Shown: positions 44,425 to 53,513, counted from the first letter of the stretch. The stretch: DNA of 64,000 nucleotides from Leptospira wolffii serovar Khorat str. Khorat-H2 (GCF_000306115.2 NZ_AKWX02000004.1:544501-608500); one strand, 5' to 3'. Numbers and translations: made by a program. Notes: a model not told the origin generated them from the sequence alone.

Positions 44425-45240
44425 TTATTCGATCCTAGAGAATTCCCGAGTCTCGGAAATTCTGGCAACGATAGAATCATACTCCTCGTCGAACAAGGAT
44501 TTTTCGAGATACGAATTAATGCAGGAGACCATCTCCCCGTAAGTCCATGTGTACGGCTCGCCCGTTCTTTGATCTAAAACTTTTTTGGAGTGGATCGCTC
44601 CGGAGAGACTTCGAAGATTCTCTTTTTTAAAAGAACGGAGAAGGGCCCGAAACTCCCCTTCTTTTTCGGGAGCTAAATAGCGGAAATTCTTGTGAAAGAG
44701 GACCGCGTCGTGAAAATATTCGGGAATATTAAAGGCTCCCGCGGCTCCGATTTTTTTCGCAAGCATTCGGATAAATAGAGTGATCTCGTTCATGATATTC
44801 AGGCCGGGATACTCCTGGCCCTCGAAAAGCTTCTTCTTTTCCCCTAATTTTCCCAGGCGTACGTTCTGGCTCAGGAGCCAATCGATATAAACCATCGGAA
44901 AGGATTCTTGGACCTTCTTGAAGAGAAAATCGGAGAATTTCAATCTCATATGTACGAGTATCTCATTCTCTTTTGTCTTGATGAAAATACGATTGTCCAC
45001 ATCGGAGATTCCGTGGATCTCCAATTTGGTTTCCTTAAAGCCCCGGAAAGAAAGAATCTCAAACATGCCGGCTTCTTGCAGTAATTGATCCACCTCGGAG
45101 GCGGAGAAACGATTGAATAGAGTGTCCTCTATACCCAGGTGGGTCTTGAATTCCCGATTTACGTCGATCAATCCCAATGCGTCTGGATCGATATAATTTT
45201 GCCCTGAGGCGGATTTATCTGAGCTGGAGAATATACTCAT
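44425..45240 (-). CDS. Conserved hypothetical protein in HDAC/RR-PP2C operon
   Basis: A 271-residue cytoplasmic protein with no signal or membrane segment. The N-terminal part has a FRGFKETKLEIHGISDVDNR segment and an alternating charged/hydrophobic pattern of alpha/beta type. A LSAIH-like segment and WTYGEMVSCINSYLE lie towards the C-terminus. I do not recognise a family. It is tightly packed: four bases from the upstream HDAC-family stop and zero from the next start, so it is surely co-expressed with a signalling phosphatase. Its role is unknown. Confidence 0.8.
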   Translation of the reverse strand: MSIFSSSDKSASGQNYIDPDALGLIDVNREFKTHLGIEDTLFNRFSASEVDQLLQEAGMFEILSFRGFKETKLEIHGISDVDNRIFIKTKENEILVHMRLKFSDFLFKKVQESFPMVYIDWLLSQNVRLGKLGEKKKLFEGQEYPGLNIMNEITLFIRMLAKKIGAAGAFNIPEYFHDAVLFHKNFRYLAPEKEGEFRALLRSFKKENLRSLSGAIHSKKVLDQRTGEPYTWTYGEMVSCINSYLEKSLFDEEYDSIVARISETREFSRIE

Positions 45241-45244
45241 ATTT

Positions 45245-46252
45245 CTAAACTAAAGAGGCGAACACCCGAATAGTATTGAAATGAATCCGAACAGTATCGT
45301 GGAAATTCCTCGCATATCCACCCGCAGGAAGAATCACTACGGGAATATCCAGAGAATCCGCGAAGGCCTTCACGGTTTTATCCCTTAATTTCAGTCCTTC
45401 GAAGGTAAGTTTTAAGTCGCCTAGCGAATCGTCTTCGAAGGGATCCGCCCCGGCAAAATAGTAGATTAGATCCGGCTTGAATTTTTCCCGAATCGATTCC
45501 AGTCCCTGTTCCAAGGCGGCTAAATATTTCTTATCACCGGTTCCGTTTTCTAGAGGCACGTCCAGACTGGACTTCTCTTTCTTGGGATATAAATCCTCCT
45601 GGTGCATGGAAAAAGTCCAAACGGACTCGTCTCCTTGGAAAATTCTCGCGTTTCCATTTCCCTGATGGAGATCCAAATCCACGTACAAGACCTTTTTTCC
45701 CGGATGCTTTTGCAGATAAAGTTTCGTGGCCACTGCGGCATCGTTCAGATAGCAGAACCCTTCCGCGCGGTCCGGCATACTGTGATGAAATCCGCCGCCG
45801 ATATGATATACGTATTTATAATTTTCGGTAGCTTCCGTCGCGAGGACGGTTCCTCCCACCCCCAGGCAAAAACTTCTCACAATGGCCTGGTTCAAGGGAA
45901 GTTCGGAATACATAGTGCGATCGGTGTATCGCAAATTCATAAAGTCGGAGAGAAATTCGGGGGTGTGGACCAGGCTCAACTCCTCCGTCCCGACCGGAGC
46001 CGGTTGGAGGGCCGGCAAGGAAGAAAGTTTCGGATCTTCCTTGACTTGATTGTAGATCATCGCGTATTTTCTTGCTGGGAATACGTGCGGCCCTAAGTCC
46101 ATATTGTATTCCGGATGATAAACTAGTGCGAGCCGTTCTAACTGTTGTCGCAAGGGCGCTTGCCTTTTTTTTCCCAAGCTTAGTCTTCCGTTTCGCCTCG
46201 TAAAGAACGAAATCGCGTCCTTAAATACGTCCAAATTTTCGGAGGTCCCCAT
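45245..46252 (-). CDS. Histone deacetylase family (class I-like) hydrolase
   Basis: A zinc amidohydrolase of the HDAC/AcuC/APAH superfamily. Motifs: IGGGFHHSM (double His), VDLDLHQGNG (zinc Asp and His), AGADPFEDD (zinc Asp) and PAGGYA near the end. It probably removes acetyl or other acyl groups from proteins or polyamines. The ATG at 46252 leaves only two bases to the divergent pyk start and no ribosome site, so an in-frame TTG at 46177, with GGAAG eight bases upstream, may be the real start, giving about 310 residues. It heads the operon with the unknown protein and the RR-PP2C phosphatase. Confidence 0.88.
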   Translation of the reverse strand: MGTSENLDVFKDAISFFTRRNGRLSLGKKRQAPLRQQLERLALVYHPEYNMDLGPHVFPARKYAMIYNQVKEDPKLSSLPALQPAPVGTEELSLVHTPEFLSDFMNLRYTDRTMYSELPLNQAIVRSFCLGVGGTVLATEATENYKYVYHIGGGFHHSMPDRAEGFCYLNDAAVATKLYLQKHPGKKVLYVDLDLHQGNGNARIFQGDESVWTFSMHQEDLYPKKEKSSLDVPLENGTGDKKYLAALEQGLESIREKFKPDLIYYFAGADPFEDDSLGDLKLTFEGLKLRDKTVKAFADSLDIPVVILPAGGYARNFHDTVRIHFNTIRVFASLV

Positions 46253-46254
46253 TC

Positions 46255-47679
46255 ATGTTTAGCCCGGAAAAGAAAACGAAAATCGTCTGCACGATCGGCC
46301 CCTCTTCCTCTGATGAAATTACTATAACGGCGCTTTTACGGGCGGGAATGGACATCGCGAGGATGAACTTTTCCCACGGAACCCACGAAGACCACAAAAG
46401 AGTTTTCGAAAAACTTCGAAAATGCGAATCCGATTCCGGAGTTCCCTTGGGAATCATGGCGGATCTCCAAGGTCCGAAAATCAGAACCGGCAAACTCCGG
46501 GTTCCCCAGATAGATCTGGAAAAGGGAAAAAAGATCCGACTCTTGGGCGATACCGAATATCTGGGAGATTCCGATGCGATCGGAACCACTTATCCCGCGA
46601 TGATCGATGATCTTCGTTCCGGAGACAAACTGTTGGTCGACGACGGTAAACTCGTTTTGGAAGTGGAATCCAAAACGGGAAAAGAAGCCGTTCTGAAAGT
46701 TATAATCGGAGGCATATTAAAAAGCAACAAAGGAATCAATTTGCCGGGAACTCCCATCTCCGCCCCAGCACTTTCCGAGAAAGATCTGTCGGATCTGAAG
46801 TTTGCGCTCAATTTAGGAGTGGATTACGTCGCATTGAGCTTCGTAAGAAGAGCCTCCGACCTGGAACTGGCTCGAGAAATCATGAGAGGGACCCAAACCG
46901 GTCTGATCGCCAAGATAGAGAGACCCGAAGCCATTCGTAATATCGACGAAATCATAGACGCGGCCGACGGAATCATGATCGCAAGAGGTGACCTGGGCGT
47001 GGAATTGGAAACGGAAAGAGTTCCGGTTCTTCAAAAAGAATTAATATATAAGGCCAATAGAGCCGGTAAACCCGTGATTACAGCCACACAGATGCTGGAA
47101 TCCATGGTGGAAAATCCGAGACCCACTCGAGCCGAAGCGAGCGATGTCGCAAACGCCGTTATGGACGGGACCGACGCGGTCATGCTTTCCGGAGAATCCG
47201 CCAGCGGAAAATATCCTGTGGAATCCGCCGAGATGATGGCAAAGATTTTGAGAGAAACGGAAAATCTGGACAGAATCTACGAGATTCATTGGAATCTGAA
47301 AAAAACCGAACTAGAAGTGGAAAGAGCGGCTTTAGGATCCGCGGCAAGGGAAATCGCTCACGATATAAACGCTAAAGCCATCGTCAATTTTACGCGGAGC
47401 GGATACTCTGCTTTGATCACTTCCGAGATGCGCCCCAAGGTTCCGATCCTATCTTTCACACCTTACTTGGCGACGGCCCGTAAGATGAAATTATACCGAG
47501 GGGTGCAGCCCTACGTAATGCCTTTTATGGAAACCTTCTTCGACATGATCCGTTATATGGAAACCAAACTTCCGGAAGACGGGATGCTGACTCCGGGAGA
47601 TATAGTCGTGATTCTCTCCGGTGCTCCCGGTGGGCAGGCAAAATCCGTGGACTTTTTACAGATTTATAAGATTAAATAA
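46255..47679 (+). CDS. pyk: Pyruvate kinase
   Basis: Converts phosphoenolpyruvate and ADP to pyruvate and ATP, the last step of glycolysis. The 474-residue length is normal. Visible: TKIVCTIGPSS and NFSHG near the start, AKIERPEAIRNIDEII, IARGDLGVE, TQMLESMVENPRPTRAE and DAVMLSGESA. The ATG at 46255 has GGAGG nine bases upstream. The gene diverges from the HDAC-family gene with a very short gap, so its promoter must lie in or close to that gene's 5' end. No clear terminator is seen past its stop. Confidence 0.97.
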   Translation: MFSPEKKTKIVCTIGPSSSDEITITALLRAGMDIARMNFSHGTHEDHKRVFEKLRKCESDSGVPLGIMADLQGPKIRTGKLRVPQIDLEKGKKIRLLGDTEYLGDSDAIGTTYPAMIDDLRSGDKLLVDDGKLVLEVESKTGKEAVLKVIIGGILKSNKGINLPGTPISAPALSEKDLSDLKFALNLGVDYVALSFVRRASDLELAREIMRGTQTGLIAKIERPEAIRNIDEIIDAADGIMIARGDLGVELETERVPVLQKELIYKANRAGKPVITATQMLESMVENPRPTRAEASDVANAVMDGTDAVMLSGESASGKYPVESAEMMAKILRETENLDRIYEIHWNLKKTELEVERAALGSAAREIAHDINAKAIVNFTRSGYSALITSEMRPKVPILSFTPYLATARKMKLYRGVQPYVMPFMETFFDMIRYMETKLPEDGMLTPGDIVVILSGAPGGQAKSVDFLQIYKIK

Positions 47680-47723
47680 GATCACGTCCGCTTTCATTTC
47701 CCAATATATAAAGAAATCCTTTC

Positions 47724-48803
47724 TTACTTACTGGAAGAAGAAGCCGGAAAATGGACTTTTCCGTCTATGATATCCGATACGATGGTTCGAAGCTCGTCGT
47801 AAGGAGGCATTTTTGCGAAGGCGATATTCGAGGTAGAATGGGTCACGGCTCCGCTTTGTGGCACGTTCATTCCGATGATGAATTCCAAGCCTCTTTCCTT
47901 CAAAAAGGAAGAAGATTCCAAATTGATCTCTCTCACCAATTTACCTTCCTTATCATACACGGAAAATACATAATAATAAAACAAGTCCCCTTCTTTCTGA
48001 AAACTCTCTCTGGCAACTACGATGAAGTCCTTATACAAAAAGCTATCGAAGCGGAAATACTTTATGCTTTTGATCCTAGGATCCTGAGATTGATTTCGGA
48101 TTCGAAAGAGATCCTTTCTGTATTTATCCGATTCGGAGAATTCTTTCAATCGAAACGAAGTCTCCAAAAGAAGGCTCACGACCGGATAACCGTCCGGATC
48201 CTGGGAATACGCCGAACCTAGATGTTTTTTTGCGTTCGACCAATCCTCTTCGTTAAAATAGATACGACCTAAATTAAAATTCGCAGTCGCATCTTCCGGG
48301 TTCAATGCAAGAGTCTTGGAGAAAAACTCCTTCGCTTTTTCGAAATCCTGCTTCTCCGAATAGAGCAATCCCAGCATCGTCAACGCATTCGGAGAGTTGG
48401 GCTCGAGAGCGACGCAATTCAGAAAAGATTTTTCCGCTTCCGATCGATTGCCGGAAATATAATAGGTCGCCCCTAAGAGATCGTGATAAATCGGATGATT
48501 CGGATTGAGTTGGATCGCTTTCTTTAAATAGGTTTGCGCATTCTTATCCTCGCCTATACGAAAATAACAAAGACCGATCCGATAAAAGAGCAAATCGTCT
48601 TCCGGCGTGGTTTTTTCGTATTCCAGAAGAATTTTCAAAGCGGATTTGAAATCCTCTTTCTCCACGAAGTGTCTGGCCTTGTCCAAGGGGGATTCCTTTT
48701 CCTCCTTGGCCGACAATTCGGAAACGAAGGAAAAAAGAACTAAGACAAGAACTCCGAATGTAAGAACGGTACGTTTCGAAATGATGGTATAAAAGACGTT
48801 CAA
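47724..48803 (-). CDS. Exported TPR-repeat protein
   Basis: A 359-residue protein with a signal peptide (residues 11-31). Five or so TPR units lie at about 40-220 (for example YFRIGEDKNAQTYLKKAIQL and FNLGRIYFNEEDWSNAKKHL), for protein-protein contacts in the periplasm. The C-terminal 120 residues form a beta-rich part without known family. The start is TTG at 48803: GGGAG lies eight bases upstream. It stands between pyk (convergent) and an MscS gene 63 bp upstream on the same strand. Function unknown. Confidence 0.8.
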   Translation of the reverse strand: MNVFYTIISKRTVLTFGVLVLVLFSFVSELSAKEEKESPLDKARHFVEKEDFKSALKILLEYEKTTPEDDLLFYRIGLCYFRIGEDKNAQTYLKKAIQLNPNHPIYHDLLGATYYISGNRSEAEKSFLNCVALEPNSPNALTMLGLLYSEKQDFEKAKEFFSKTLALNPEDATANFNLGRIYFNEEDWSNAKKHLGSAYSQDPDGYPVVSLLLETSFRLKEFSESDKYRKDLFRIRNQSQDPRIKSIKYFRFDSFLYKDFIVVARESFQKEGDLFYYYVFSVYDKEGKLVREINLESSSFLKERGLEFIIGMNVPQSGAVTHSTSNIAFAKMPPYDELRTIVSDIIDGKVHFPASSSSK

Positions 48804-48866
48804 CTGAATTCTCCCTATCCTTATTTAGTTATATCCGTCGGATTCGTTTTTCGGACAAGGACTCGT

Positions 48867-49736
48867 TCATAATAAACGGATTCCCGCATCCGCAAACTCT
48901 TTCAAAACCTCTCTGGAAATCCGAGCTTTTTGGTTTCTCTTTTCCTTAATATGAGTGAGGTAACGGAGAGAAAAAAGAATCCCGCCTTCCTCTATATTCA
49001 CATAAATAATAGGACTCGTCTTACCGAGTCTCACCAGATAGTTCTTAGAAAGCTCACGAACCGAATAATCTATCTTATGCTGGTCTATCACGGAACCGTT
49101 ATGTAGAATCCCGTTCAATATCTTCTCCGCCGCTTCCCAATCGGATCCGTAAGGAAGCTTGAGTCGAAACTCGTCCCAAACGAATCCTAATTTTTCCTTA
49201 ACTACATAAACCTTATGCAGAATCACGGAATGATTCGGAAAATGGACCAAACGATTCGTGGATTGTTCCGATTTGGGATCAGGGCTCAGTTCCATTAAGG
49301 TAAAGCGGTTGATCCCTATATTGACGACGTCCCCCTTGATTCCGTCCAACTCGATCCTATCCCCCACCTCGAATCCGTTACTCCCGTGGATCAAAAACCA
49401 ACCCACATAGTTGAGCGTGATGTCTTTTAAGGAAATTACGATACCCGCACCAGCAAGTCCCATGACCGTAGGAAGATAAGCCAGACCGGAAAAAATAATG
49501 GGCAAAAGAGAAATCGCGCCGACTAGAACGAATAAAATCCGGGTCAATCTCCTACGATTGTATCGCACCGAATTGTCCGCGGGAGGTCGGACCCGATCCA
49601 CGATCGTAACGAACGTCTTATAGATCACCACCAGACTCAGGATAAAATATACGATAAGAATGAATTCTTCCGTAATCGATCTTTCCTTCACTTGTAAAAG
49701 ATAGAAAGGATTGATGAGCTTAAGTATTTCTTCCAT
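48867..49736 (-). CDS. MscS-type mechanosensitive ion channel
   Basis: A 289-residue channel with about four membrane segments: the first (22-42) and second (66-90) may be the tension sensor, and the pore helix is GLAGAGIVISLKDITLNYVG (about 97-116), with the typical Gly/Ala packing. The cytoplasmic part begins FEVGDRIELDGIKGDVVNIG, the MscS beta domain. It should open under osmotic shock and lets solutes leave. The ATG at 49736 begins directly. The gene lies 57 bp past the stop of the TonB-C-like gene. Confidence 0.9.
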   Translation of the reverse strand: MEEILKLINPFYLLQVKERSITEEFILIVYFILSLVVIYKTFVTIVDRVRPPADNSVRYNRRRLTRILFVLVGAISLLPIIFSGLAYLPTVMGLAGAGIVISLKDITLNYVGWFLIHGSNGFEVGDRIELDGIKGDVVNIGINRFTLMELSPDPKSEQSTNRLVHFPNHSVILHKVYVVKEKLGFVWDEFRLKLPYGSDWEAAEKILNGILHNGSVIDQHKIDYSVRELSKNYLVRLGKTSPIIYVNIEEGGILFSLRYLTHIKEKRNQKARISREVLKEFADAGIRLL

Positions 49737-49793
49737 GACCGTAAAAAGAAACCCAAAGGTAGAGCGGCTCCGGGCGAAAGCAAGGTTAATTTG

Positions 49794-50264
49794 TTAAGGA
49801 GCGAGTGTAAATCTAAGAGGAACTTTCTGATAACAGGTTTCGTTCTTGCCGTTCGCTGCACAAGGAGTGTATTTCACTCTTTCCAATATTTCTATGGCAG
49901 CAAAATCGAAATCCGGAAAATTACACGAGTTACTCTGGATACAATAATTCTTTAAATATCCATCTTTTGTCACTACGATATATGTAATCACGGAACATTC
50001 GGATATTCCTATATCCTTCGCGGACTGAGGATAGAAATCACTCAGACTAAAATCGATCGAAAGATGAATATAACCTCCTTCTTGATATGTCGATTCGCGA
50101 ATATTACCGTTCACTATTTTGCCGCACGAAATTCGTTTTTTATCGATCCGACCCTTAACGTATTCGCCATCCTTACTTTTATTCTGGAAGTTGATTGCAA
50201 TACTATCCTTGGGCGAGATTAGACAGAGCGAAAATAGAAATAATAGAATTTGAATCGACTTCAT
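49794..50264 (-). CDS. Exported protein with TonB C-terminal-like domain
   Basis: A 156-residue protein with a signal peptide (residues 1-23) and a domain at about 85-156 resembling the TonB C-terminal domain: a strand TYIVVTKDGYLKNYCIQSN, then a helix FDFAAIEILERVKYTPCAANG and a closing strand KVPLRFTL. Unlike TonB, it lacks the membrane anchor and Pro-rich spacer, so it is probably a periplasmic solo domain. Six cysteines in the mature part could form disulfides. The ATG at 50264 is preferred to the 50363 frame because the signal peptide starts there. The role is unknown. Confidence 0.7.
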   Translation of the reverse strand: MKSIQILLFLFSLCLISPKDSIAINFQNKSKDGEYVKGRIDKKRISCGKIVNGNIRESTYQEGGYIHLSIDFSLSDFYPQSAKDIGISECSVITYIVVTKDGYLKNYCIQSNSCNFPDFDFAAIEILERVKYTPCAANGKNETCYQKVPLRFTLAP

Positions 50265-50405
50265 TCTTCTACAAATAACCGCAACTGAGAATATATTCCG
50301 CGTTCTTCGGAGAAAGTCATAAATTGAGATTTTTTTTTCAAAACCGAGTGGATAGAGACGCAAAGTTATAGGATTGTCGGTCTTCTTATAACGAAACCGG
50401 AAAGG

Positions 50406-51500
50406 CTAAAATTCTTTTTTCTGCTTTCGAAATGCTCGGGCGATTTCTTCCAGTTCCACGGGAATATCCCAGGCCGGCTTCCCGGGCGCCTCCAATAGAA
50501 CGAAACGCACCGAATTTCCCACATTCTTCTTATCGTGAAGAGTATGTTTTGCAACTTGGACGGATTTGCTTTTGTCTTTGTAAGGCAAGTCGTAAGCGAC
50601 GAGAATCTTGCGGGTCTCCTCTATCCAACTAGGATCCAAACCTTGTTTTTCGGTAGAGAGTAGAATCGCGGTAAAGAGTCCGATCGCAACGGCCTCTCCG
50701 TGAGAATATTTTCTATATTGAGTCAGGGATTCTATCGCGTGAGCAGTCGTATGTCCAAGGTTCAGGATCTTTCTAAGTCCTAATTCTCTTTCGTCCTGGC
50801 TGACCACCTTCGCCTTAAAACGAACGGATCCTTCGATCAATTCCTTCAGCACGGGAGAGGTATGGTCGTAAACTTCCTCTCCGTGAGAACGGATCTTTTC
50901 CAGATATTCTCCTCCGGAAAGCAGGCCGTGTTTCACAATCTCCGCCATTCCGCATCTCCATTCCTTCTTAGGTAGAGTGGAAAGAGCAATCAGAGGAACG
51001 AAAACGAATTCGGGTTGGTAGAAGGAGCCGATCATATTCTTGCCCAGATCCGCGTTAACCGCAACTTTCCCTCCCACCGAAGAATCAACACATGCCAATA
51101 ACGAAGTGGGGACTTGGGCGAAACGTATCCCTCTTTGGAAGGTGGATGCGATGAATCCGGCAAAGTCTCCTACGACTCCTCCTCCCAAAGCGATGATAAG
51201 ACTCTTGCGATCGGCACCGAGCTCTATGAGCCGGTTATAAACTTCGGCCGTGCGAAGGATGTGCTTATTCTTCTCCCCGCCTTTAAGATAAATTTCGTGG
51301 ACGGGCAGACCTAATCCCGCGAGTTCCGGTTCGTAAAATTTGGAGAATAATCCGGAAAGCTTTCTTTCAGTAAGAATGAAAACGGAAGATACTCCGGAGA
51401 CGCTTCCGATTGCCTTTCCAAATCCCCTAAAATCGGGATATAAGGAAACGTTATATTCTTTCGAGAATGCTCTTATCTTGATTTCGGGGATCGTATTCAT
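50406..51500 (-). CDS. aroB: 3-dehydroquinate synthase
   Basis: Second step of the shikimate pathway: DAHP to 3-dehydroquinate, NAD- and metal-dependent. The 364-residue length is normal. Visible: GGGVVGDFAGFIASTFQRG (NAD and substrate loop), PTSLLACVDSSVGGK, AEIVKHG, and zinc ligands around LNLGHTTAHAIE and SHGEAVAIG. The ATG at 51500 overlaps the Nudix stop as ATGA. Other shikimate genes (aroA, tyrA, pheA) are 8-12 kb upstream on the same strand. Confidence 0.96.
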   Translation of the reverse strand: MNTIPEIKIRAFSKEYNVSLYPDFRGFGKAIGSVSGVSSVFILTERKLSGLFSKFYEPELAGLGLPVHEIYLKGGEKNKHILRTAEVYNRLIELGADRKSLIIALGGGVVGDFAGFIASTFQRGIRFAQVPTSLLACVDSSVGGKVAVNADLGKNMIGSFYQPEFVFVPLIALSTLPKKEWRCGMAEIVKHGLLSGGEYLEKIRSHGEEVYDHTSPVLKELIEGSVRFKAKVVSQDERELGLRKILNLGHTTAHAIESLTQYRKYSHGEAVAIGLFTAILLSTEKQGLDPSWIEETRKILVAYDLPYKDKSKSVQVAKHTLHDKKNVGNSVRFVLLEAPGKPAWDIPVELEEIARAFRKQKKEF

Positions 51501-51958
51501 TTATCGTATACCCATTGGCTGCGTATGAAAGGGGACGGCTTGTATTTACCTAAGGAAAGGTATTCCTTAATGTCCGGTCGAATATCCATCTCCAAGACCG
51601 CGCCGAGCGGAAAATAACCGAATCCGGTAATAGCTTTTTCCTTTAAGTTCACCGTCGGATCCTGCTTCTTTACCGTGGTCAGAAAAACCAGTTGGATAAG
51701 ATGCCGATTTCCTTTAGGATCGATGGATTCGTTCAGAAAAAGAAAACTGGAGCTAGTCACATCCAGAGAAAGCTCCTCCTTCAATTCTCTTTTCAAGGCG
51801 TCTTCGGCATTTTCTCCGAATTCTATCCCGCCGCCGGGTAATAACCAATAATAGGATTCCTTCTTCTTTTGCTGCAATAGAAGGATTTCTCCCTTCCGGT
51901 TCCGGATGAGTGCCGCTACCCTGACCCTAAGTCCTTTTTTCTTGAAAAAGAAATCCAT
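51497..51958 (-). CDS. Nudix hydrolase
   Basis: A 153-residue Nudix protein. The Nudix box fits G-x5-E-x7-REUxEExGU: GGIEFGENAEDALKRELKEE at about 42-61, with the metal-binding Glu residues present. It hydrolyses a nucleoside-diphosphate-linked substrate, of unknown identity (damaged nucleotides, NDP-sugars or RNA caps are all possible). It overlaps aroB by ATGA and follows rnc by 13 bp. Coupling to rnc would suit an RNA or nucleotide role, but this is inference. Confidence 0.9.
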   Translation of the reverse strand: MDFFFKKKGLRVRVAALIRNRKGEILLLQQKKKESYYWLLPGGGIEFGENAEDALKRELKEELSLDVTSSSFLFLNESIDPKGNRHLIQLVFLTTVKKQDPTVNLKEKAITGFGYFPLGAVLEMDIRPDIKEYLSLGKYKPSPFIRSQWVYDK

Positions 51959-51971
51959 ATCCTACGATCTT

Positions 51972-52709
51972 TTAGACCCTGATTTTTAGAATTTGCAGCA
52001 TCTGTCTTGCGGCATCTTGTTCCGCATACTTTTTATTCCTGCCCTTTCCTTCTGCCGAGTACTTATCTCGAATATGAACGCTGACATAGAAGATTTTTTC
52101 GTGATCCGGCCCCGATTCCTTCAGGAGTCGATATGTGGGAAGATGCTTGAATTTCTTCTGACAGATCTCCTGGAGTAGGGTTTTATAATCGGTCGCCGCC
52201 TGCATGGTATCCGAATTCTTAATGAATTCTATAAGATGGTCTAGGATGAATTTCTCGGCAGATTCCATTCCTTGATCCAAGTAAAGAGCGCCGACCAAGG
52301 ATTCGAAAAGATTTGCTCCCAATTTTTTTTGAGCGCTTCCTTGGCCTTCTCCTTTTCCCAAAAGTACGAATTCCACTAGCCCCAACCGATCGCTTAACGC
52401 ATTCAGGACCGCCGTAGAAACGAGCTTAGCTTTTTTCCGGGACAATTCCCCTTCGCTTGCTTTCGGATGTTTATGAAATAGATACTTGGAGACAACGAGA
52501 CCTAGAACTGAATCTCCCAAGAATTCCAATCTTTCGTTATGCTCTTCATACTCCGGATTTTCGTTTCGGAACGAGCTATGAACGAATGCGGTTTTTAATA
52601 ATTCCTGATTTCGAAACCGAATTCCTAGTTTCTCAATTTTATCCACAAGACGGACCACCCTCTTTGGGTCATCGCCGGATTGATTCGATTTTTCGTGATT
52701 TTTTATCAA
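51972..52709 (-). CDS. rnc: Ribonuclease III
   Basis: Cuts double-stranded RNA in rRNA precursors and in regulated mRNAs. The 245-residue protein has the signature ERLEFLGDSVLG (catalytic Glu and Asp, about 59-70), a second conserved segment GANLFESLVGALYLDQG, and a C-terminal double-stranded RNA-binding domain ending RGNKKYAEQDAARQML-like. It starts with ATG at 52709, 67 bp after acpP. The acpP-rnc order is common in bacteria. Confidence 0.96.
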   Translation of the reverse strand: MIKNHEKSNQSGDDPKRVVRLVDKIEKLGIRFRNQELLKTAFVHSSFRNENPEYEEHNERLEFLGDSVLGLVVSKYLFHKHPKASEGELSRKKAKLVSTAVLNALSDRLGLVEFVLLGKGEGQGSAQKKLGANLFESLVGALYLDQGMESAEKFILDHLIEFIKNSDTMQAATDYKTLLQEICQKKFKHLPTYRLLKESGPDHEKIFYVSVHIRDKYSAEGKGRNKKYAEQDAARQMLQILKIRV

Positions 52710-52776
52710 AGGATTTTGATAAAAGGAAGGGAAAGAAGACTTCCGAGTTCCCGTAAGAACCCGGAGGTCTAGTCAA

Positions 52777-53010
52777 TTAGGACTTAAGAGTGTCGATGAA
52801 CTTAATTACGTCTCCGACGGTTTGGATCTTTTCAGCATCCTCGTCAGAAATTTCAACGCCAAACTCTTCTTCAAGAGCCATGACGAGTTCTACCGTGTCA
52901 AGAGAGTCTGCACCGAGGTCATCAATGAAGTGAGCTTCAGGAGTCACTTCGGACTCGTCCACTCCAAGTTGCTCAACGATAATAGACTTAATCTTTTCGA
53001 AATCTGCCAT
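52777..53010 (-). CDS. acpP: Acyl carrier protein
   Basis: A 77-residue acyl carrier of fatty acid synthesis. The phosphopantetheine site is [20 protein letters not shown] (Ser in DSL). The ATG at 53010 is preceded by GGAGG at 53017-53021; the longer frame to 53028 is rejected. A stable hairpin with a cUUCGg loop lies just upstream of the Shine-Dalgarno site in the leader. The long upstream gap and a terminator after fabG suggest its own promoter. Confidence 0.96.
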   Translation of the reverse strand: MADFEKIKSIIVEQLGVDESEVTPEAHFIDDLGADSLDTVELVMALEEEFGVEISDEDAEKIQTVGDVIKFIDTLKS

Positions 53011-53022
53011 TTGTTTCCTCCG

Positions 53023-53038
53023 TACCACCGAAGTGGTA
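53023..53038 (-). promoter_or_regulatory. cUUCGg-loop hairpin in the acpP leader
   Basis: On the minus strand, TACCAC-TTCG-GTGGTA is a perfect 6-bp stem with the very stable C(UUCG)G tetraloop. Its end is two bases from GGAGG of acpP. It may protect the mRNA 5' end, or affect ribosome loading. It is too short and lacks a T-tract to be a terminator. Confidence 0.65.
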
Positions 53039-53040
53039 TG

Positions 53041-53513
53041 TAAGTTTTAGTTAGGTTTAGAATTGGGGATTAATTCATCCACCGATTTTTAAACATTTTT
53101 ATCCGAAAAGTTTTGGCAAGCGATAACGGATGAAATCGGGAAAAAAACCTGAAATTTCAAGCTCAGCCTTTTCAGAATTTTCTCTAAAGAAGCCGTTCTA
53201 TAATTTCATACTTGAGACAAGAATCAAATCTCTAATGAACCTAAACAGTTTGATAATCAAAAAGTCACATTTCTAATATACGCATAATCGCTGAACGTAA
53301 GTTCGATCATATAAATTATGCGGAAGAAACGGGTTTATAAGCCGATCCGATGGAGAATAAGAGGACCCGAAATATGGCAAAAAAATAACGTATCAGAAAG
53401 CGCTTATCTACCGTTTCTCGAGGGTTTACGAAGCAAACTTCTAACGGCGTTCGGATTCCATCTTTGTAACATATATCAACTCAGAACCGTGTCTCGCCTT
53501 CTACCTAAGAGAT
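53041..53513. other. Non-coding region upstream of acpP
   Basis: About 470 bp, AT-rich, without a convincing gene. A plus-strand frame at 53318-53515 (65 codons) has no ribosome binding site and an unremarkable sequence. The acpP promoter should be here; on the minus strand TTGCCA near 53118 is followed by an A/T-rich stretch, but no clean -10 box. No repeat or tRNA is seen. Confidence 0.5.
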
